A DNA stretch of 9,171 bases from positions 1 to 9,171 of the forward strand of contig JAITWU010000213.1 of NCBI GenBank assembly GCA_031285115.1, in the 5' to 3' direction. Shown piece by piece: positions 4,841 to 9,171 of this stretch; position 1 is the stretch's first letter, and each line of letters opens with the position of its first letter. The position numbers and the translations under genes are program-made. Below the pieces are notes generated by a model, which was given only the letters and a program-made list of their open reading frames with translations, ran no database searches and was not told the origin of the DNA. The stretch comes from Azonexus sp. GTDB taxonomy: Bacteria; Pseudomonadota; Gammaproteobacteria; Burkholderiales; Rhodocyclaceae.

Positions 4841-5044
4841 ATGAAAATTCGCAATACTGCCGTCAAGTATGGTTCCGGCCTCGGCCTTCTCGCCGCTGCC
4901 GCCACTTCCCACGCTGCCATCGACACCGCTGCGGTCACTGCTTCCATCGGTGAGGCGGGCACGGCTGCCGCCGCTGTTGGCGCTGCCGTTCTGGTCATGA
5001 TCGTTGGCATCAAGGTCTTCAAGTGGATTCGCGCGGCGATGTAA
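4841..5044 (+). CDS. Major coat protein (pVIII-like)
   Basis: A 67-residue preprotein. Residues 1-25 (MKIRNTAVKYGSGLGLLAAA then ATSHA) form a signal peptide with an S-H-A cleavage site. The mature protein would be 42 residues: AIDTAAVTASIGEAGTAAAA, a hydrophobic span VGAAVLVMIVGI, and a basic end KVFKWIRAAM. This layout (short amphipathic, alanine-rich helix, membrane segment, lysine/arginine C-terminus contacting DNA) is the hallmark of filamentous phage major coat proteins, which wait in the inner membrane and form the tube around the ssDNA. GAGGGG at 4826-4831 precedes the ATG by 9 bases. Strong hairpins lie on both sides of the gene, which may stabilise its message and help give the high copy number required. 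Confidence 0.9.
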   Translation: MKIRNTAVKYGSGLGLLAAAATSHAAIDTAAVTASIGEAGTAAAAVGAAVLVMIVGIKVFKWIRAAM

Positions 5045-5068
5045 TCGCGCTCTCGATCTGAACCAAGG

Positions 5069-5094
5069 CGGGAGGGGGCTTCGGCCTTCTCCCG
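5069..5094 (+). terminator. Very stable UUCG hairpin after the coat gene (attenuator or stabiliser)
   Basis: CGGGAGGGGGC (5069-5079) pairs with GCCTTCTCCCG (5084-5094), including two G-T wobbles, closed by a C(TTCG)G tetraloop. It starts 24 bases after the coat stop. No real T run follows, so full intrinsic termination is doubtful. In Ff phages the central terminator occupies the same place after gene VIII. Partial termination or 3' end protection would raise coat protein over the downstream genes. Confidence 0.55.
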
Positions 5095-5112
5095 TTCTCC
5101 CGGAGTAACTGG

Positions 5113-5181
5113 ATGATGGGCATATGGGAAATCTACTTGTGCGGCTCTTTGGCGGCCTTTTTTTTGTTGCTCTCCTGCTGA
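5113..5181 (+). CDS. Out-of-frame micro-ORF overlapping the pIII-like start
   Basis: An ATG at 5113 lies 7 bases after GGAG (5102-5105), better placed than the ATG at 5124, and encodes MMGIWEIYLCGSLAAFFLLL then SC and a stop at 5181. It is also signal-peptide-like. A run of eight T (5158-5165) lies within it; a -1 slip there, or one additional T, would put this start into the pIII frame. It may be a frameshift, phase-variable start, leader peptide or sequencing artefact. Confidence 0.3.
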   Translation: MMGIWEIYLCGSLAAFFLLLSC

Positions 5182-6728
5182 CTTCGGCGCATGCCGAACA
5201 GATTCCGGCAACCGTAGTCCAAGGCGACTATAAACCGGGTTCTTGTATTTCTATTTCTGGTGCTTACATGGGGCCAGTTAATGTTTCATCGCCTGCTGAA
5301 TGTCAGAGTTGGGCCACGTCGACGTATGCATCCATCCATAATGGCTCTGGGCTAGTTGCTGGCACCTGTAGCGGTTGGACGCCTTTTGCCTCTTCTTCTC
5401 CTAATGATTCATTAAATTTTGACAGTACTTTTTATGGTTTAACCACTTATAATACTTGTGCTGTTTTTACCGCAATTCGTTTCATTTCCGGTTGCGCTTC
5501 TGGCTCCACATTTAATTCAACGACTCGTATCTGTGAAAAACTAGCTTGCCCTGACTCAAGCTGGACGAGGGACGGCGAGACCTGCACTCGCTCCGATTGC
5601 CCTTCCGGCACCGACCGCGACGCCTCCGGCCAATGCGTCAAAGACTGCACGGGCAAGCAAGGGCAGGCGACGGCGAATAATGAATATATGTTTGGCATGG
5701 ATAAAAGCAAATGGCAGGTAGGTGGCTGCAAAGTTGCATGTGATACTGCGCTTTATGGTGTTTCTATGGATTATTCAGGTACTTCTGCCGACCCGCAAAA
5801 TCCGTATATTTCCGGTGAATTTATTCTTGCCAGCCGCTGCAAATACACGGGCGCTTCCGGTAGTTCTGCCGGAGATAATGGCATAGCACAATCCAATCCA
5901 AATCCCGATAATTTCAGGCCGCCCAACAAACCCGATGATTGCCTTGCCAAAGGCATGGGTTATATTCAAGGCTCCAACGGCATTACCTGTGTGGCTTCAT
6001 CTGACGCTCCCGAAGGGCAAAAACCGCCCAAGATTGAAGAAAAAAAGCCCCCCAAAGAATCCGGCCCGCCCGGCCCGGATGGTCAGCCCGACCCGAACGC
6101 GCCGGGTTACAAAAAAGAAGAGTCTGAGTCCACGACTGGCCCCGGTGGTACAACGACCAAGAAAACCGAAACGGTTACCGTCCCTCCCGACGGCTCAGGC
6201 AACGTCGCCTGTCCGGACGGCTTTACCCGCGTCGGCACAACCAATCAATGCCAGAAAGTCACCGTTACCACGGAAGACACCAAGTCTTTCTGCCAGCAAA
6301 ATCCGACGGCTGTTGCCTGTACCGGCGAAAGCGACAGCAAGTTTTCTGGCAATTGCGATACCGGTTTTGCCTGTACCGGCGATCAGGCCACTTGCGCTTC
6401 CGCCAAGGCGACATGGGAACTCAAATGTTCGATGGAAAAAGGCGACGCCACCAGTAATTTCGGTAAAGGACTCATTGACGGCAACGACCCGGAGGGTTCC
6501 TCTCTGCCCAACAGTCCGGGCGCGGTCAATCCGCTCAACTTGTCGGAACTTCCCTATCAGGACACTGGCGGCGGTTCCTGTCCCGGTGATCTGGTGTTTT
6601 CCGTGTTTGGCCGCGTCATGGTCGTGCCGATGGGCGGCGTCTGCAACTTCGGTCACCTGCTCGGCCTGATCGGCGTCGCCCTGTCGCTTCTCGCCTCGGC
6701 CTTCATCATCTACGGAGGAATCAAATAA
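5124..6728 (+). CDS. Adsorption/minor coat protein (pIII-like, TspB-like C-terminal region)
   Basis: A 534-residue protein. Residues 1-24 (MGNLLVRLFGGLFFVALLLT then SAHA) are a signal peptide with cleavage before EQIP. Residues about 25-290 are a cysteine-rich exposed region. About 292-359 is a Pro/Gly/Lys/Thr-rich linker (e.g. PPGPDGQPDPN, GPGGTTTKK). Then comes a conserved C-terminal domain with SGNCDTGFACTGDQATCASA, as in filamentous phage pIII/TspB-like proteins. The last residues (HLLGLIGVALSLLASAFIIY, GGIK) anchor it in the membrane. By family it sits at the filament tip, binds the host receptor (often a pilus) and releases the virion. Parts of the N-terminal region (about 5220-5560 and 5690-5990) are AT-richer than the rest, consistent with exchange of receptor-binding segments. 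The start is uncertain; see the out-of-frame ATG at 5113. Confidence 0.85.
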   Translation: MGNLLVRLFGGLFFVALLLTSAHAEQIPATVVQGDYKPGSCISISGAYMGPVNVSSPAECQSWATSTYASIHNGSGLVAGTCSGWTPFASSSPNDSLNFDSTFYGLTTYNTCAVFTAIRFISGCASGSTFNSTTRICEKLACPDSSWTRDGETCTRSDCPSGTDRDASGQCVKDCTGKQGQATANNEYMFGMDKSKWQVGGCKVACDTALYGVSMDYSGTSADPQNPYISGEFILASRCKYTGASGSSAGDNGIAQSNPNPDNFRPPNKPDDCLAKGMGYIQGSNGITCVASSDAPEGQKPPKIEEKKPPKESGPPGPDGQPDPNAPGYKKEESESTTGPGGTTTKKTETVTVPPDGSGNVACPDGFTRVGTTNQCQKVTVTTEDTKSFCQQNPTAVACTGESDSKFSGNCDTGFACTGDQATCASAKATWELKCSMEKGDATSNFGKGLIDGNDPEGSSLPNSPGAVNPLNLSELPYQDTGGGSCPGDLVFSVFGRVMVVPMGGVCNFGHLLGLIGVALSLLASAFIIYGGIK

Positions 6729-7045
6729 TGGCCCTGCCCCTTTCCCCTGCTTCGCTCATTGCCTCGGCCCTCGTCGGCGCTCTGGCGTCCGCCATGGTTT
6801 CTCTGGTCGGTCGTGTGCTCCTCGCCCTCGGCATTTCCTTCGTCGCCTTCTCCGGCATGGACACGCTGCTCAACAGTCTGCTCCTCATGGTCAAAGGCAA
6901 TATGAGCGGCGTCCCTTCCGATTTGGCCGCCTGGTTTGCCGTCCTCAAAATCCAGACCTCGATTTCCATCCTCTTCTCGGCGATCACCACCCGCTTTGCC
7001 CTGCAAGCCGTTGGCGGCGTCATCAAGCGCGTTGTCTTCAAATGA
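6728..7045 (+). CDS. DUF2523-type minor coat/membrane protein (pVI-like)
   Basis: A 105-residue hydrophobic protein starting MALPLSPASLIASALVGALA. It shows several membrane segments: about 8-40 (possibly two), 45-55 (LLNSLLLMV region), and the stretch 69-88 (AWFAVLKIQTSISILFSAIT), and ends with the basic VGGVIKRVVFK. This matches the DUF2523 proteins found between pIII-like and zot genes in many filamentous phages, regarded as the counterpart of Ff pVI, which holds pIII to the filament end. GGAGGAA (6714-6720) is 7 bases upstream. The start overlaps the previous stop (TAATG), and its own stop overlaps the zot start (ATGA, 7042-7045), so the three genes are translationally coupled. Confidence 0.85.
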   Translation: MALPLSPASLIASALVGALASAMVSLVGRVLLALGISFVAFSGMDTLLNSLLLMVKGNMSGVPSDLAAWFAVLKIQTSISILFSAITTRFALQAVGGVIKRVVFK

Positions 7046-8223
7046 TCATCCTGACCACGGGCGTCCCCGGCTCCGGCAAAACCCTCTACACCCTCCACCA
7101 GGTCAAAACCCGTATCGAAGCCGAGAACGCCAAGGCCGAAGCCGAAGGCAAACCGCCGCGGGAAATCTACTACTCCGGCATCAATGACCTGAAACTGCCG
7201 TGGATCGAACTCGAAGACCCGACCCAGTGGAACACCCTGCCGCCCGGCTCGGTCATCGTCATTGACGAATGCCAGCGGGTTTTTCGTCCGCGCGGCTCCG
7301 GCGCTACGGTGCCGCCCTATATCGCCGATCTGGAAACCCACCGCCACAAAGGCTATGACATCTACTTGATTACGCAGCATCCGATGCTCTGTGACCAGAA
7401 CATTCGCCGTCTGGTCGGCAAGCATCAGCATATCGTCCGCAAATTCGGCATCAGCGCCGCCACCGTGCATGAATGGGGCAGCGCCCACGAAATAACCCAG
7501 CGCAACCTTCTCGCTGCCGTGCGTACCACTTGGCCCTACAGCAAAGAGGTTTTCGGGTACTACAAATCAGCCGAACTTCACACCCACAAAGCCAAGCTGC
7601 CCAAGCGTGTCTTTTTCCTGCTGGCGAGTCCGCTCCTGATTGGCCTTTTTGCCTGGTTGGCCTGGTCTCGCTTAAACCATATCGGCCCCAAGCCGCAAGC
7701 GGCTCCGGCTGCCTCCGACTCGCCCGCGCAGCAAGCCAAAACGCTGAGTCCCGCCGAGCAGAAAGTGGCGTATTTTCAGGCGGCAGTGCCCAGAATCCCC
7801 GGCCTTTACCATACCGCCCCGAAATATGACGAATTAACGCAACCCACCGATGCGCCCTTCCCGTCCGCCTGCATGATTACCGCGGGCTTTGACCACGAAA
7901 CCGGCAAGAACTTTGAAAAATGCGGCTGTATCGACCAGCAGGGTAATCGCTACAAAACCGATATGGCCACCTGCAAAAACATCGCCATCAACGGCTATTT
8001 CAAAGACTGGGGCCAGCAGCAGCAAGCCGCCAACACCCGCCCGGAGGATCATCGCCCGCCGCAATCGACACACCCCGAACCAAAGCTCGGCGACCGCGAA
8101 CCGTCCGGCGAATCGTCCTCAGGTTCCTCCCTCAGCTCTTACGGCCCCGTGACGACCGACCGGACAAGACCCGGCGAACGGCTGCCGCTTGCCAAAAATC
8201 AACGGGGTTATGGCGGGGCGTAG
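7042..8223 (+). CDS. zot: Zonular occludens toxin-like assembly ATPase (Zot/pI)
   Basis: A 393-residue protein with a Walker A motif GVPGSGKT at 7-14 and a Walker B motif VIVIDECQR at 71-79, followed by the family-typical ETHRHKGYDIYLITQHP (98-114). A single membrane segment lies at about 189-208 (RVFFLLASPLLIGLFAWLAW). The periplasmic part (209-393) has four cysteines (C277, C294, C296, C311) in the conserved C...CGC...C arrangement, then a low-complexity Gln/Pro/Ser-rich tail. By family it is the inner-membrane ATPase that drives assembly and extrusion of the filament, working with a secretin; no secretin gene is present here, so a host secretin is probably used. Toxin activity known from Vibrio Zot cannot be deduced. 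It is the last gene of the structural operon. Confidence 0.93.
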   Translation: MIILTTGVPGSGKTLYTLHQVKTRIEAENAKAEAEGKPPREIYYSGINDLKLPWIELEDPTQWNTLPPGSVIVIDECQRVFRPRGSGATVPPYIADLETHRHKGYDIYLITQHPMLCDQNIRRLVGKHQHIVRKFGISAATVHEWGSAHEITQRNLLAAVRTTWPYSKEVFGYYKSAELHTHKAKLPKRVFFLLASPLLIGLFAWLAWSRLNHIGPKPQAAPAASDSPAQQAKTLSPAEQKVAYFQAAVPRIPGLYHTAPKYDELTQPTDAPFPSACMITAGFDHETGKNFEKCGCIDQQGNRYKTDMATCKNIAINGYFKDWGQQQQAANTRPEDHRPPQSTHPEPKLGDREPSGESSSGSSLSSYGPVTTDRTRPGERLPLAKNQRGYGGA

Positions 8224-8232
8224 CCTGTCGAA

Positions 8233-8283
8233 GCCGGGATGGGTTGCGAAGTAAAACGCCGATCTGCCCCGGCGGTTCCCGGC
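8233..8283. repeat. 7-bp inverted repeat closing a 37-base loop
   Basis: GCCGGGA (8233-8239) and TCCCGGC (8277-8283) are perfectly complementary. The right arm overlaps the next hairpin (8281-8298), so the two are alternatives. Confidence 0.4.
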
Positions 8284-8298
8284 AAAAACGCTTTTGCC
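8281..8298. repeat. Hairpin GGCAAAA/TTTTGCC after zot
   Basis: GGCAAAA (8281-8287) and TTTTGCC (8292-8298) form a perfect 7-bp stem with a 4-base loop, immediately followed by another hairpin. The pair is the first strong structure after the zot stop. Confidence 0.6.
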
Positions 8299-8318
8299 GC
8301 GATCAGCCCTTGATCGCG
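8298..8318. repeat. Hairpin CGCGATCA/TGATCGCG after zot
   Basis: CGCGATCA (8298-8305) and TGATCGCG (8311-8318) form a perfect 8-bp stem around a 5-base loop, directly joined to the preceding hairpin. Tandem stable hairpins like these are typical of filamentous phage packaging or origin regions. Confidence 0.6.
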
Positions 8319-8498
8319 TGACGCCGCCATCCACCATCAAACCCGCTGTCCCTCGCGCCCCGCCTGCGCCTACTGCGAGGCCCGCCCTCCACCCCGTGAT
8401 GACGGCCATTTCGCGCCCTATAGACAATCCAGCTGTAACACGCCTGACTGCGCCCAAATAATCAGACAACCGGTCACTACGGTTGGTTTACCAAGATA

Positions 8499-8525
8499 CT
8501 GCCCGAAGGGCACCCCGTAGGGGCG
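8499..8525. repeat. Two adjoining tight hairpins with GAA and GTA triloops
   Basis: TGCCC-GAA-GGGCA is a perfect 5-bp hairpin, followed directly by CCCC-GTA-GGGG. They precede the large bidirectional terminator. A similar GCGGC-GTA-GCCGC hairpin occurs near 8615-8627. Confidence 0.45.
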
Positions 8526-8531
8526 TGGGCG

Positions 8532-8570
8532 TTTTTTTTGGCTGGCGTGCCTTTTGCCAGTCAAAAAAAA
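8532..8570. terminator. Strong bidirectional intrinsic terminator
   Basis: Arms 8532-8546 and 8556-8570 form a 15-bp stem with one G-T wobble: eight T then GGCTGGC on the left, GCCAGTC then eight A on the right, with a 9-base loop. On either strand the structure carries a T run. It lies 310 bases after zot and is the best candidate for ending the structural operon transcript and for blocking read-through from the opposite side. Confidence 0.7.
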
Positions 8571-8688
8571 GGGGCGCGGTATCGCGGAGGGCGTGGCGCG
8601 TTGGTCTTTTTCGCGGCGTAGCCGCTGTCGAAGAAAACGGCTTCATCGTTTTCGCAGCAGAGGCGCAACGCGAAGCGAAGCCCGACCG

Positions 8689-8721
8689 GGGGGCTTGACT
8701 TTTAAGCCGCAACAAGCCCCC
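8689..8721. repeat. 9-bp inverted repeat GGGGGCTTG/CAAGCCCCC
   Basis: GGGGGCTTG (8689-8697) and CAAGCCCCC (8713-8721) are perfectly complementary with a 15-base loop. An internal GGCTT/AAGCC pairing (8692-8696 with 8704-8708) is an alternative fold. Confidence 0.55.
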
Positions 8722-8799
8722 ACAATCGCGCCAGAATCGACGAACGACTACCGACCAACCCCTACCCACCAACCCGACCGCCAAACCCGCTCAAAACGC

Positions 8800-8811
8800 G
8801 ATTGCGCAATC
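8800..8811. repeat. 12-bp perfect palindrome GATTGCGCAATC
   Basis: A perfect palindrome 45 bases from the dif-like site. Possible protein-binding site; no known match. Confidence 0.4.
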
Positions 8812-8824
8812 CGTCAATAAAAAA

Positions 8825-8849
8825 CTATCGGCTGTCGGCTGTTAGATAG
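8825..8849. repeat. Tandem 7-bp repeat within a short stem beside att
   Basis: CGGCTGT occurs twice in tandem (8829-8835, 8836-8842), enclosed by CTATC (8825-8829) and GATAG (8845-8849). It ends 6 bases before the dif-like site and could be an accessory site for recombination or part of an origin. Confidence 0.4.
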
Positions 8850-8855
8850 ATTTTG

Positions 8856-8884
8856 ACTATACATAAGGCGCAATTATGCGAAGT
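8856..8884 (-). other. dif-like XerC/XerD attachment site (attP candidate)
   Basis: On the minus strand the site reads ACTTCGCATAA (8884-8874), a 7-base spacer TTGCGCC, then TTATGTATAGT (8866-8856). The first arm resembles bacterial XerC-binding arms (for example AGTTCGCATAA in Neisseria-type dif, 10 of 11 from memory), and the second resembles the XerD arm TTATGTTAAAT (8 of 11). Phages lacking an integrase, such as CTX-type filamentous phages, integrate at chromosomal dif by host XerC/XerD. The absence of any integrase here fits. The XerC arm also contains the stop codon of the second HTH gene. Confidence 0.75.
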
Positions 8885-9171
8885 AACAACGCCTAAAAAA
8901 ATAACTACCCCCCGCGGTCAACCCACCAACCTGCCCGGCTCCGCTCACGCAAAAACCGAAACAGCCGAACGCCCGCGTGCAAGCCGTAACCGCCGCCATG
9001 CCGGCACGCCGTGGAAAAGAACGCCAGAACTCCCGATGCGCCGGATTCTTCGCCCGCTCCAGTTGCATTTCCGCAATCACCGCCAACGGGTCGGCTTCCA
9101 GGGTGATGGCGATCTTCACGGCCAGTATCAGCGGCATCGTCCGCCGCCCGCGCCGCAAATGCGCGATCAAG
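8874..9171 (-). CDS. Second helix-turn-helix protein (3' part; joins the gene starting at 244)
   Basis: C-terminal portion of the same gene, with the 119-bp overlap included. It carries the end of the HTH domain (residues ending REFWRSF), then an extra tail of roughly 45 residues that the paralog at 774-1052 lacks; the tail contains several cysteines, glycines and aromatics and has no recognised domain. The stop codon TAA (8876-8874 on this strand) is inside the XerC-like arm of the dif-like site, so the coding frame runs straight into the recombination site. The tail may therefore be a read-through extension produced when an earlier stop was lost or when att sequence was captured. Any start placed within this part, such as the TTG at 9170, is not real; the true start is at 244 in the circular molecule. 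Confidence 0.75.
   Translation of the reverse strand, partial: LIAHLRRGRRTMPLILAVKIAITLEADPLAVIAEMQLERAKNPAHREFWRSFPRRAGMAAVTACTRAFGCFGFCVSGAGQVGGLTAGGSYFFRRCYFA
9053..9171. repeat. Terminal direct repeat (circular overlap), copy 2
   Basis: Exact second copy of positions 1-119. Joining position 9052 to position 1 restores the complete minus-strand HTH gene that is cut by the window ends. Confidence 0.95.

Larger units (their letters stand above)
8224..8855. other. Non-coding, hairpin-rich intergenic region (candidate origin/packaging/termination)
   Basis: About 630 bases between zot and the att site hold no convincing gene; the frames open here are low-complexity, Arg/Pro-rich and lack good start signals. 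The region holds many inverted repeats (listed separately) and a G-poor C/A-rich stretch at about 8712-8800. Filamentous phages keep their replication origins and packaging signal in such an intergenic region. Which hairpin does what is not decidable here. Confidence 0.6.

Noticed and set aside
5935..6669. A 244-codon plus-strand frame inside the adsorption gene
   Set aside because: Arg/Pro/Ser-rich low-complexity translation, typical of an off-frame reading of a GC-rich gene; no start signal.
6721..7488. A 255-codon minus-strand open frame opposite DUF2523 and zot
   Set aside because: Shadow of the Walker-motif-bearing zot frame and the DUF2523 gene; no independent support.
8318..8461. A 47-codon GTG-initiated plus-strand frame rich in Pro and Arg after zot
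   Set aside because: No ribosome binding site, begins inside a hairpin arm, composition explained by the C-rich strand.
8488..8820. Overlapping frames of 71-98 codons on both strands between the terminator and att
   Set aside because: They run through the large bidirectional hairpin and A8/T8 tracts, are Arg/Pro/Ala-rich and lack start signals; more likely structured non-coding DNA.

Overview
The window looks like one complete unit of a filamentous (Inoviridae-type) single-stranded DNA phage of a Gram-negative host, most likely a betaproteobacterium. Positions 1-119 recur exactly at 9053-9171, so the sequence closes into a circle of 9052 bp, or is one unit of a tandem prophage array. The gene order is classic for the group: ssDNA-binding protein, rolling-circle replication protein, small genes, a membrane minor coat candidate, major coat protein with signal peptide, large pIII-like adsorption protein, DUF2523/pVI-like protein and Zot/pI-like assembly ATPase. 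No integrase and no secretin gene is present. A dif-like site at 8856-8884 points to integration by host XerC/XerD, and a host secretin is presumably borrowed for exit. The host guess rests on the dif-like arms, the TspB-like character of the adsorption protein and high GC in the core genes. It is an inference.

Layout. Minus strand (1052 down to 1, continuing through the junction to 8874): a three-gene operon of two paralogous small helix-turn-helix proteins flanking a membrane-anchored DUF2726 protein. The second paralog ends inside the dif-like site, its stop codon being part of the XerC arm. Positions 1053-1214 are a divergent control region with a -35/-10 pair and four copies of a 14-bp quasi-palindrome, three of them directly abutting. 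Plus strand 1215-3435: ssb, a 273-bp hairpin-rich gap with two terminator-like structures, rep, then overlapping small genes joined by TAATG/ATGA junctions. 3436-4238 is an AT-richer cargo segment with two unrecognised small genes, one enclosed by a 23-bp inverted repeat. 4239-8223 is the virion and assembly module: two small genes, the coat gene flanked by strong hairpins, pIII-like, DUF2523 and zot. 8224-8855 is a non-coding, hairpin-rich region suited to replication and packaging signals and transcription termination, followed by the att site.

The modules fit together as follows. The HTH proteins probably repress the rightward promoter and set lysogeny/immunity. Rep and SSB make and coat the single strand, coat and minor proteins assemble on it in the inner membrane with the Zot/pI ATPase, and the pIII-like tip recognises the host. 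The most interesting points are the tandem 14-bp operator array, the repressor-DUF2726-repressor operon that terminates within the att site, the inverted-repeat-bounded cargo gene, the out-of-frame start plus T8 tract at the head of the pIII-like gene, and the structured ssb-rep gap.
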